This document shows, piece after piece, positions 8,857 through 17,099 of a DNA stretch of 64,000 nt (the first letter of the stretch is position 1; every line of letters starts with the position of its first letter). The DNA lies in NCBI GenBank assembly GCA_963819735.1, contig CAWFXC010000003.1:248001-312000 (forward strand), written 5' to 3'. The notes below the pieces were generated by a model. It ran no database searches, was not told where the DNA came from, and worked only from the letters and a program-made list of their open reading frames with translations. The position numbers were made by a program, and so were the translations under genes. This stretch comes from CAWFXC01 sp963819735. GTDB lineage: Bacteria > Actinomycetota > Acidimicrobiia > IMCC26256 > DASPTH01.

Positions 8857-9498
8857 TCAAGCACCGCCGAGCGGGAGCCTCGCCACCTCGGTGTAGACCG
8901 CGCCGTCGGGCCGGGTGTCGCTGTCCATCAGGACCACGTGGTCGACGCTCCAGGGCTCGCCGACGGGCCCGCGGCCGAGTGCCGCGACCGCCTCCGCCAG
9001 GTCGGTGGGCGGCCGGCGGCGGGCGACGGTGAGATGCGGGCGGAACGGGCGGTCGTCGCCGGGATCCACGCCCGACCGGGAGGTGGCCTCCCGCACCGCC
9101 GCCGCCAGGCCGCCGAGCTCGGCGGCGCCGGCGACGAGACCGAGCCAGAGGACCGAGCCCCGGCGCGCCGACGGAAACGCTCCCCCGCCACCGAGCTGCA
9201 GCGTGGGTCTCGCGCACCGTCGGAGCGAATCGCCCAACGATTCGGCGAGCGATTCGCCATCGGGCACGGAGCCCATCTGCCGTTCGGGCACGGAGCCAAG
9301 GAACTGGAGGGTGAGGTGGCGCTGATGACGCCGCGTCCACCGCAGACCCAGTCGGGCCAATGATTCCCCGGACGATTCGCCGGACGAATCGGGCGGCGAA
9401 TCGGCAGAATCGGCGAGCGAATCGACGAGCGAATCGACGGCGTCGAGCACCGACGGCGCGGGCACGACGGCGACGAAGGCGCGCCGCAGCCCGGTCAC
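8857..9498 (-). CDS. thpR: RNA 2',3'-cyclic phosphodiesterase (2H family)
   Basis: A 213-residue member of the 2H phosphoesterase family (formerly 2'-5' RNA ligase). Both catalytic HxT motifs are present: HLTLQFLG in the first half and HLTVARRR in the second. The GTG start at 9498 lies 14 bases after the cinA stop. Two Asp/Ser-rich segments, DSLVDSLADSAD-like and DGESLAESLGDSL, interrupt the fold and are encoded by 12-bp repeats. Such inserts are not usual for the family. The N-terminal boundary is less sure than the motifs. Confidence 0.82.
   Translation of the reverse strand: MTGLRRAFVAVVPAPSVLDAVDSLVDSLADSADSPPDSSGESSGESLARLGLRWTRRHQRHLTLQFLGSVPERQMGSVPDGESLAESLGDSLRRCARPTLQLGGGGAFPSARRGSVLWLGLVAGAAELGGLAAAVREATSRSGVDPGDDRPFRPHLTVARRRPPTDLAEAVAALGRGPVGEPWSVDHVVLMDSDTRPDGAVYTEVARLPLGGA
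9224..9436. repeat. Degenerate 12-bp repeats inside thpR
   Basis: Two clusters (9361-9436 and 9224-9258) consist of units starting GATTCG or GAATCG followed by six GC-rich bases, such as GATTCGCTCGTC then GATTCGCTCGCC. They encode repeated (D/E)S-x-x tetrads in frame. Between the clusters, CGGGCACGGAGCC occurs twice (9261-9273, 9285-9297). The periodicity is a multiple of three and the frame is preserved. Confidence 0.75.
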
Positions 9499-9512
9499 CG
9501 GCGGGGCGCCGA

Positions 9513-10760
9513 TCAGTCGAGCGCGAGCAGCCGCATGCGCAGGAGGTTCAGCACCGAGATGGTCGAGAACTGGCGGATCCGTTCGCGGTCGAACGGCAGC
9601 CGCGCGGTGGTCGCCACCGTCTCGTGCCCGGGGATCGCGATGCCGTACCAGACGGTCCCCACCGGTTGCCCCTCCATCTCGTCGGGCCCGGCCACACCGG
9701 TGATCGAGACGGCGACGTCGGCGCCGAGCACACGCTGCGCGCCTTCGGCCATCTGCTTCACCGCTTCCTCGCTGACGACGAGCTCCGCGGTGACGCCGAG
9801 CACGTCGCGCTTCACTTCGGTCGCGTACGACGCGATCGAACCGCGGAACGTCGCGCTGGCCCCCGGCACGTTGGCGATGCGGGCGCCGACGAACCCACCG
9901 GTCAGCGACTCCGCGACGCCGAGCGTCCAACCGCGTTCGCGGCAGAGCCGCAGCACCTCGGACTCCATCGTGTCGTCGTCGACGGCGAAGACGAGCTCGC
10001 CGAGTATCGACCTCAGCTCCACGTCTTCCGCGTCGAGGAGTGCCCGGGCCTCCGACTCGGTCGGCGCCTTGGCCGTCATGCGCACGTAGATGCCTTCGAT
10101 CCCGCGAGCCAGGAATGCGATCGTGGGGTTGGTCTGCTGATCGACTCGATCGGCGATCATCTCGGCGAGACCCGACTCCGACGCGCCCCACGTCTTCAAC
10201 GACCGCGACACGATCACCGCCCGCTGGCCGGACCGTTCGAGCAGATCCGGCAACACGTGCTGGGTGATCATGTCGGTCATCTCGTAGGGCACACCGGGCA
10301 CCGCGTAGACCACCTTGGTCGCGCCCGCGCGGTCGACCACTTCGCAGCGCAGCCCGGGCGCGGTGCCGATGGGGTTCGGGATCGCGTCCCCACCCTTCGG
10401 CACGTCGGCCTGGCGGAGGTTGTTCTCCGGGAACGGTCGACCACGGCCACCGAAGATGGCGCGGATGTGCTCGATCAACTCTTCGCGCCGCTCGAGCTCG
10501 ACGCCCATCACCTCGGCGATGGCCTCACGAGTGACGTCGTCGGGCGTGGGGCCGAGGCCACCGCACACGATGACCGCGTCGGCCCGATCCAGCAGCTCCT
10601 GCAGGCACTGCACCATCCGGCCCAGGTTGTCGCCCACCTTGCGGTGCTCACAGGTGTCGATCCCCACCGCCGCGAGCTGCTCGCCGATCCAGGAGCTGTT
10701 GGTGTCGACGATCTGGCCGAGCAGGAGCTCGGTGCCGATCGCGAGCACGTCACAGCGCAC
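9513..10760 (-). CDS. cinA: CinA-family nicotinamide-nucleotide amidase / competence-damage protein
   Basis: A 415-residue two-domain protein. The N-terminal half is a MoCF-like domain (IGTELLLGQIVDTN near the start, CGGLGPTPDD, PGVPYEM). The C-terminal half is the CinA/PncC amidase domain (GVAESLTGG, ITGVAGPD, GTVWYGIA). The family recycles NMN to nicotinate mononucleotide and may hydrolyse ADP-ribose. GTG at 10760 has an AGAGGG site upstream. It lies between pgsA and thpR-recA, as cinA commonly neighbours recA. Confidence 0.9.
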   Translation of the reverse strand: MRCDVLAIGTELLLGQIVDTNSSWIGEQLAAVGIDTCEHRKVGDNLGRMVQCLQELLDRADAVIVCGGLGPTPDDVTREAIAEVMGVELERREELIEHIRAIFGGRGRPFPENNLRQADVPKGGDAIPNPIGTAPGLRCEVVDRAGATKVVYAVPGVPYEMTDMITQHVLPDLLERSGQRAVIVSRSLKTWGASESGLAEMIADRVDQQTNPTIAFLARGIEGIYVRMTAKAPTESEARALLDAEDVELRSILGELVFAVDDDTMESEVLRLCRERGWTLGVAESLTGGFVGARIANVPGASATFRGSIASYATEVKRDVLGVTAELVVSEEAVKQMAEGAQRVLGADVAVSITGVAGPDEMEGQPVGTVWYGIAIPGHETVATTARLPFDRERIRQFSTISVLNLLRMRLLALD

Positions 10761-10837
10761 GGCTGCACCACCCTCTACTCGCAGACACGCCGCTCGACGA
10801 CACCTGACTCGACGGCACTGCACCGCACTGCATCACG

Positions 10838-11512
10838 TCACACCACATTCCGAGCCTGCTTTCCCTTCCTGGACGAGCGGAACCCGCTGAGCACGATGTC
10901 GAGGCCCGACAGCACCGACAGCGCGACCGCGAACCACAACAGCGCGTCGTGGAACGTGGCCCACCCGTACGTGATCGGGAGCAACACGACGCCGACCGCG
11001 AGGAACTGGAAGAAGGCCTTCCACTTCCCGAGCCGGCGCGCGGGCAACGAGATACCGCGCTTGCCCGCGAACGAGCGGTAGATCGAGACGCCCACTTCGC
11101 GCACGGTCACGATGATGACGGCTGCCCACGAGAAGTCGCCGTTGATGCCGAGGGCGAAGAAGCCGCCGAGCACCAGGAACTTGTCGGCGAGCGGGTCGAG
11201 GAACGCGCCGGAGCGGGTGGTGCCGTCGCGTCGGGCCAACCAACCGTCGAGCCCGTCGGTGGTCGTGAGCAGGAACCACAGCCAGAACGTGACCCATGAC
11301 GAGCCGATGTCGATGATCAGGAGCAGCGTGGGTACTGCGAGCACGAGGCGCGCCACGGTGACGAAGTTCGCGGGCGTGGCGATCGCTTCGTCGCCGAACC
11401 GCTTCGGCGCCGAGAGTGGCTTGGCCGACGGGACCGGCGACGGCGACGGCACCGACGCGGCCACGCGCTCGTTCCGCTCGTCGCGCGCGCCCGACGCCGC
11501 CTCGGCGCTCAC
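10838..11512 (-). CDS. pgsA: CDP-diacylglycerol-glycerol-3-phosphate 3-phosphatidyltransferase
   Basis: A 224-residue integral membrane enzyme making phosphatidylglycerophosphate. The CDP-alcohol phosphotransferase motif (DG-x2-AR-x-G-x-D-x3-D) is present as DGWLAR, then GAFLDPLADK. Several hydrophobic helices follow a roughly 45-residue Ala/Pro/Ser-rich cytoplasmic N-terminus. The GTG start at 11512 overlaps the rimO stop (GTGA), so it is coupled to rimO. The ending RSSRKGKQ is strongly basic. Confidence 0.9.
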   Translation of the reverse strand: MSAEAASGARDERNERVAASVPSPSPVPSAKPLSAPKRFGDEAIATPANFVTVARLVLAVPTLLLIIDIGSSWVTFWLWFLLTTTDGLDGWLARRDGTTRSGAFLDPLADKFLVLGGFFALGINGDFSWAAVIIVTVREVGVSIYRSFAGKRGISLPARRLGKWKAFFQFLAVGVVLLPITYGWATFHDALLWFAVALSVLSGLDIVLSGFRSSRKGKQARNVV

Positions 11513-12861
11513 CGGCGAGCGGCCTTGGCCACGAGGTCGGGACCGATCGCCTCGGTGACGTGCGCGCGCACGAGCGCACCCGGGCGCGCCCAGTCGGCGT
11601 CGAGCCGCACGACACCGTCGATCTCCGGCGCTTCGCGGTGCGTGCGCCCGACGAGGGTGCCGGCCTCGGCGTCGTACTCGTCGACCAGCACCTGGATCTC
11701 GGCGCCGACCATCGCGTCGCGTGCGGCGCGCGTGATCGGCTCCTGCACCGCTTCGCACTCGCGCAACCATTCGCCGGCGACGGTCTCGGGGACCGCGTCG
11801 GGCAGCGTGGCCGCGGGGGTGCCGTCTTCGGGCGAGAACGCGAAGAACCCCGCCCAATCGAGCGCCGCGTGTTCGAGGAACGCCAACAGCTCGTCGTGCT
11901 CGCGCTCGGTCTCGCCCGGGAAGCCCACGATGAACGACGACCGGAACGCGGCGTCGGGCTCCGCGGCGCGGATCGATTCGATGGCGGTGAGGAACCGGTC
12001 GCCGCTCCCCCACCGCTTCATCCGGCGCAACAACGCGGCGTCGGCGTGCTGCAACGACAGGTCGAAGTAGGGCACGACGGTCGGGAGCTCGAGCATGGTG
12101 GAGATGAGCGGGTCGCGCACCTCGCTCGGGTAGAGGTAGAGGAGACGCACGCGCGCGAGGCCGTCGGCCGCGAGCAGGTCGAGCCGACGCAACAGTGGCG
12201 CGAGCGACCCGGGCTCCCCGACATCGCGCCCGTACCACGCGAGGTCCTGCGCAACGAGCACGATCTCGGCGACTCCACCTTCGACGAGAGCGCGCACCTC
12301 GGCCTCGATCGACTCCGGCGCGCGCGATCGCTGCTTGCCGCGGAACGACGGAATGGCGCAGAACGCGCACGCGCGATCGCACCCCTCGGCCACCTTCACG
12401 TAGGCCCACGGCACGTTCGGAGCCGGGCGCGGCAACTCGAGCAGATCGCGCACACCCGTTGGCCGTTCGGGCACGGAGCCGGTCAGCTTCCGACGAGTGG
12501 GGCCGAGCGCGACGGAGACACCGATCGCACCCTCGCCCGCGAACCCGACCACCGCGTCGACCTCGGGCAGCGCGGCGGCCAACTCGTCGCCGTAGCGCTC
12601 CGCCATGCAGCCCGTGACCACGAGGCGGGCCCCCGGCTTGCGCGCCCCCGACAGCGCCAGGATCGTGTCGATCGACTCCTTGCGGGCGGCTTCGATGAAC
12701 GCGCACGTGTTGACCACGACGACGTCGGCCTGCTCGGCTCCGTCGGCGGGGCTGAAGCCGTCGGCCAGCAGGCTCGCCGTGACCTTGTCGGAGTCGACTG
12801 CGTTCTTGGGGCAGCCGAGGGTCTCCACGTAGAAGCGTGGCGTGTTCTTCGGCTCACTCAC
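11509..12861 (-). CDS. rimO: Ribosomal protein uS12 methylthiotransferase
   Basis: A 450-residue radical-SAM methylthiotransferase modifying Asp88 of ribosomal protein S12. Cluster cysteines lie in ETLGCPKN, VNTCAF and VTGCMAE. The radical-SAM motif is CDRACAFC, and a TRAM-like C-terminus follows. The LGCPKN signature separates RimO from MiaB. A GSVPER segment between the two cluster domains is encoded by a 19-base sequence that also occurs in thpR. pgsA follows with a 4-bp overlap. Confidence 0.93.
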   Translation of the reverse strand: MSEPKNTPRFYVETLGCPKNAVDSDKVTASLLADGFSPADGAEQADVVVVNTCAFIEAARKESIDTILALSGARKPGARLVVTGCMAERYGDELAAALPEVDAVVGFAGEGAIGVSVALGPTRRKLTGSVPERPTGVRDLLELPRPAPNVPWAYVKVAEGCDRACAFCAIPSFRGKQRSRAPESIEAEVRALVEGGVAEIVLVAQDLAWYGRDVGEPGSLAPLLRRLDLLAADGLARVRLLYLYPSEVRDPLISTMLELPTVVPYFDLSLQHADAALLRRMKRWGSGDRFLTAIESIRAAEPDAAFRSSFIVGFPGETEREHDELLAFLEHAALDWAGFFAFSPEDGTPAATLPDAVPETVAGEWLRECEAVQEPITRAARDAMVGAEIQVLVDEYDAEAGTLVGRTHREAPEIDGVVRLDADWARPGALVRAHVTEAIGPDLVAKAARR

Positions 12862-12888
12862 TGCGCCGCAGGATACCTGCGGCCGGCC

Positions 12889-13530
12889 CTAGAGCCCCGC
12901 GCCCGCCATCTGGGCCCGCCGCAGCGCACCCTCGAGCAGCAGCACCAGGGTCTCCTTGACGTGCAGGCGGTTGCGGGCGTCACACAGCACCACGGGCACG
13001 TTCGCGGGCACCGACAGCGCTTCGCGCACCTCACGCGGGTGGTGGCGGTACACCCCGTTGAACAGGTTGACGGCCACCACGAAGGGAATGCCGAGGTGTT
13101 CGAAGTAGTCGACGGCCGGGAAGCAGTCCTCGATGCGCCGGGTGTCGACCATCACGATCCCGCCCACCGCGCCGCGCACGAGCTCGTCCCAGAGGAACAG
13201 GAACCGGTCCTGACCGGGCGTGCCGAACAGGTACAGCACCATGTCGGGACCGAGGGTGATGCGCCCGAAGTCCATGGCGACGGTTGTGCCCGTCTTCGTG
13301 CTCACGGGACCGGCGTAGTCGACGCCGAGACTCTCGACCGTGATGTCGGCCTCGGTGGTGAGGGGTTCGATCTCGGAGATGGTGCCCACGAACGTCGTCT
13401 TGCCGACGGCGTAGCCGCCCGCGACGACGATCTTCATCGACACCGGCAGACCCGTCGCGGTGGCTGCCGCGGCACCGGCACCCGATGCCGCCGCGGTCCC
13501 GGGAACGGGGGGAACGAACTCAGAGTGCAC
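12889..13530 (-). CDS. Conservon small GTPase (CvnD-like)
   Basis: A 213-residue Ras-like GTPase of the kind encoded in actinobacterial conservons. It has the P-loop GGYAVGKTT (38-46), the G3 region LFGTPGQDRF, and VNLFNG in place of NKxD, which is typical of this subfamily. The GTG start at 13530 carries an upstream GGAGGG site and overlaps the DUF742 gene by 11 bases. ATG at 13437 would remove the low-complexity leader but also lies well before the P-loop. It likely works with the sensor, roadblock and DUF742 proteins as a membrane-proximal signalling module. Confidence 0.88.
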   Translation of the reverse strand: MHSEFVPPVPGTAAASGAGAAAATATGLPVSMKIVVAGGYAVGKTTFVGTISEIEPLTTEADITVESLGVDYAGPVSTKTGTTVAMDFGRITLGPDMVLYLFGTPGQDRFLFLWDELVRGAVGGIVMVDTRRIEDCFPAVDYFEHLGIPFVVAVNLFNGVYRHHPREVREALSVPANVPVVLCDARNRLHVKETLVLLLEGALRRAQMAGAGL

Positions 13531-13948
13531 GGATTCCCTCCAGCAGCCGTTCCAGCAGCCGAACGTCGCGGTGTTCTGACGTGTCCTGCACCTGACGGAC
13601 CTGGACCATCCGCGCGTCGACGAGGTCGCCGACGAGCACCCGCGCCACGCCGACCGGCGCGCCGAGGCGGGCCGCGACCTCCGCGACCGACATCGGTGTC
13701 TGGCACAGCTCGACGATCCGGCGGTCCTCGGGGCTCGCGGTGCGCGGCAACTGGTCGACGCCGATGAGCGCGAGGACCGGCGCGTGCAGTTCGAACACAC
13801 CGAGCGACGACGCGGTGCGTCCGCCGGTGAGCACGTAGGGGCGCACCACCGTGCGGCGCACGAGATCGACGGGAGGAGGCGCGACCTCCGCCGCGTCGTT
13901 GCCGACGCCCGGACCGGTCACCGAATCATCCCTGCCCGCGCCGTTCAT
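13520..13948 (-). CDS. DUF742 conservon protein (CvnC-like)
   Basis: A 142-residue protein with the DUF742 pattern: VRPYVLTGGRT near residue 35, and a winged-helix-like region with SVAEVAARLGAPVGVARVLVGDLVD. It is encoded between the roadblock and GTPase genes in the order seen in Streptomyces conservons. ATG at 13948 overlaps the roadblock stop by 4 bp. It is probably an adaptor linking the sensor to the GTPase; no enzymatic motif is visible. Confidence 0.85.
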   Translation of the reverse strand: MNGAGRDDSVTGPGVGNDAAEVAPPPVDLVRRTVVRPYVLTGGRTASSLGVFELHAPVLALIGVDQLPRTASPEDRRIVELCQTPMSVAEVAARLGAPVGVARVLVGDLVDARMVQVRQVQDTSEHRDVRLLERLLEGIRAL

Positions 13949-14379
13949 CGGATCGCCGATCGGGGAAGCGCGGTCTGCAGTTCGGAGATGAGGCCGGGCG
14001 TGAGCGCGCCGGCGCACTTCTCGACCAGCACTGCCATCTCGTACCCCACCAAGCCGACGTCACACGGGCGGGCGGTGGTGACCGACAGCACCGACGTGTC
14101 GCTGACCCGCATCACGAAGAGCATGGCGTTGTCCATCTCGACGATGACCTCGTGCACCCGTCCGCCACCGATCGGCGCCGAGCCGCCCTTGGCGATGGAC
14201 AGCAGCCCCGCCGACACCGCGGCCAACCGGTCGCCCGAGCTGCGGTCGAGACCGTCGGACAGGGCGATGAGCAGCCCGTCGGACGACACGACCGTCGCTT
14301 CCTGCACGCCCGGCACCCGGTCCACGAAGTTCGAGACCAGCCAGTTGAGGTTGTGCGCTTCCGCGCTGAGCTGCATCAT
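13945..14379 (-). CDS. Roadblock/LC7 domain protein (CvnB-like)
   Basis: A 144-residue roadblock/LC7 protein, a likely GTPase-activating or scaffold partner of the neighbouring small GTPase. It starts MMQLSAEAHNLNWL, with the VSSDGLLIALSDGLD signature near residue 37. ATG at 14379 overlaps the true stop of the upstream kinase gene (ATGA) once that gene's frameshift is allowed for. In the sequence as given, the broken kinase frame is open straight through this gene, which can mimic a fusion. Confidence 0.88.
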   Translation of the reverse strand: MMQLSAEAHNLNWLVSNFVDRVPGVQEATVVSSDGLLIALSDGLDRSSGDRLAAVSAGLLSIAKGGSAPIGGGRVHEVIVEMDNAMLFVMRVSDTSVLSVTTARPCDVGLVGYEMAVLVEKCAGALTPGLISELQTALPRSAIR

Positions 14380-16983
14380 CTTCCGTCCTCCCGGCCGGGA
14401 CCGTTCCCGGGCCACGGATTCGTCGATCCATCCATCGGGGTGCCGGCGGGTCCGCCGGGCGCGCCGGGCGCGCTGCCGTCCTGCTGCGAACGCCCGCGCC
14501 GTTTGCCCTGGGCGTGACGGGTGAGCAGTTCGTGCACTCGGTAGGGCCGCAGCGGGTCGGCCTCGGGGTCTGCGACCTCGGGACCGGCGCTCGGCTGGTG
14601 GCTCATGTGCTGGCCGGGGACCCGGGTCGCCAGCGGGATCTCGTCGTCGCCGTCGAGCGGTTCGGTCGACGGCGGGTCGAGGGTCGGGTCGAGCGGCGGC
14701 AGCGTGATCGGCGGCTCGTCGACCAGGGGCGTGAAGGACGCGGCCGGCGGCCGCGGCGGCGCCGTTCCCGTTCCCGTTGCCGTTGATCGGCCCCGGCGTA
14801 CCCGTGCCCGTGCCGTTGGCGGCACCGTTGGTCGGGGCGGTCCCGGCGGGCGGTACGGGCGCGGCCCCGGAGGGGGATGCGGGTGCCGACGACATGGTGG
14901 GAGCACCCGAGGGGGCGGGCGCGCCGAAAGACCCGGCGTCGCGGCCCATCGCGGGCGCCGCCGGTGCCGGTCGCGCGGGCTGGGGATCGCCCAGGCCCTC
15001 GCGGCGCCACTCCTCCACCGGGGGCTCGTCGGGCGGGCGCCACGCCACCCGGCGGGCACCGAGCGGTTCCGGTGTGCCGTCGGCGCTCACCTCCGGGGCG
15101 TAGACCGGCGGTCGGGGGCTCGGCACCACGCGGCGCTCGAGCACCGACTCCGGGAGGGTCACCAGGGCGACGAGTCCCACCAGCGCCGCGGGCCGCAACT
15201 CGACTGTGATGTCGTGACGGGCGGCGAGCGCACCGACCACGTGCAGGCCGAGTGCCCGCGACAGGGCCAGGCCGACGAGCGGCGGGTCGGCGAGCAGATG
15301 GTTCGCCTCGGCGATGCGTTCGGGCTCCATGCCGATGCCCTGGTCGGACACTGCGAGCACGAAGCCCGACGACGTGACCGCACCCGACACGACGACGGCG
15401 GAGTCGGGCGGCGAGAACGAGGTCGCGTTCTCGAGCAGTTCGGCGATGAGGTGCGCGACGTCGGCCACCGCGCGGCCCGATACCGCGAGCTGCTCGTCGA
15501 TCCCGACCAACTCGACGCGGGGGAAGTCGGCGATCTCGGCCGCGGCGGCGCGTACGACGTCGAGCAACGCGATCGGCTCCTGCCACTGTCGGGGCTGCTC
15601 GGCACCCGACAGCACGAGCAGACTCTCCGCGTTCCGGCGCATGCGAGTGGCCATGTGGTCGAGCTTGAACAGCGCGGCCAGCGCGGCCGGGTCGTGTTCG
15701 TTGCGTTCGAGGTCGTCGAGCAGCTCGAGCTGCCGTTCCAGCAGGCTCTGGTTGCGCCGGGCCAGGTTCACGAAGAGATCGCCCATCCCCTTGCGCAGCA
15801 GGCGGGCCTGTTCCTGCGCCACCTCGACCGTCACCGCTTCGACGTCGTTGAACGCCTGGGCGAGCTCGCCGATCTCGTCCTCCGACGTGACCTCGATGCG
15901 GGTGGGCTGGATGGCGCTGACGTCGCCACCGGTACGAAGCGACTCGACCAACGCGGGGAGCTGGTGCTGCGACATCTCCCGCGCCGCCGCGGTGAGGCGG
16001 CGCACCGGGCCCACGACCGCGCGGGACACGAACCAGATGAGGAGCAGGGTGAGGAGCATCGCGAAGACGGCGGCCCCGCCGTAGACGCGCGTGTCGCGCA
16101 GGGCGGCGGCCGAGCTGGCGTTGGCCGCGTCGTGCACGACGTTCTGCACCGAGCCGATCGCACGGTCGAGCTCCGCCGCCTGCTGCTGGTACTGCTGGTA
16201 GTACACGGCCGGTGACTGCGTGGTCTGCGGGAACGCGGCCGGGAGCGCCGCCGCGGCCGCTCCCGCACCGAACACGCTGCGGTACGCCTGCAGCTCGGCC
16301 GGGGTCGCGGTGTTCGTGAACTCGTCCTGGTAGCGCGCCACCGATGCGCCCACGCTCACCCACTCGCTGAAGTTGGTCGCGGTCCCGCTCGCCAGCACCG
16401 CGACGTACACGCCGGCCTGGCGGGCCAGCTCGTGCTGCGACCGCTCGAGCGCGAACACCCGGGTGAGGCTGGCCGACGCGTCCGGGTCGCCGAGGTCGCG
16501 CGCGGCGCGCTCCCCGAAGCCGACCAGGCTGTCGTCGACCCCGAGGAAGAACTCACGGGCGCCGGCGGCATCGGTGGCGAGCGAATCGACCCGCACCCGT
16601 TCGGTCGGGATGGCGTCGAGGCTCTTGTCGGCAACGGTGAGCGCCGAGAGGGCGGCCGGGCTCACCCCGGCGCCGGGGAACGCCTGCGCGTCGGCGCGGA
16701 ACCGCTTGACCGCGGCGTCGGTGCGGGCGCGGGCCGCGGCCAGTTGCGCGGTCGGGGCGCCGCGTCCGGCGACGTACCAGGACGAGACCACGCTCTCGTT
16801 CTGGACCGCGCGGCTGGCTTCGGTCAGGGAGTGGAGGGGAGACGCGAGCTCGCCGTACTGCTCCTGGGCCCGCAGCGCGGTGAAACGGTCGCTCAAACCG
16901 GCGGCCGACACCACCACGAGGGCGAGAAAGGGCACGAACAGGACGAGCAGCAGCTTGGCCCGGAAGCTCAGCCTCGATACCAC
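14376..16983 (-). CDS. Conservon sensor histidine kinase-like protein (CvnA-like), frameshifted
   Basis: A nitrate-sensor-like membrane kinase: a first transmembrane helix at about residues 9-29, an extracytoplasmic helical domain, a second helix (AVFAMLLTLLLIWFV), HAMP, then an HATPase_c domain with ELLENATSFSPPDS near residue 514. The GTG at 16983 has a GGGAGG site. A Pro/Ala/Asn-rich tail follows. Near 14745-14775 the frame must shift: beyond it the other frame reads PITLPPLDPTLDPP, RVPGQHMSHQ and VHELLTRHAQGKRRG, and stops at 14376 with an ATGA overlap onto the roadblock gene. Without the shift the reading runs into the next gene. This is probably an indel in a GC-rich tract. Confidence 0.8.
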
Positions 16984-17099
16984 CGACGTCCTCCCTCGAC
17001 GCGGCGTGGTCGGGACGTCCCACGGCGACCGCTTCCACACCTCATCTCCGGGTGTCGGCAGTGCTGCGCAATCGCTTGAGGAAAGAGCTGGTAAGGGTT

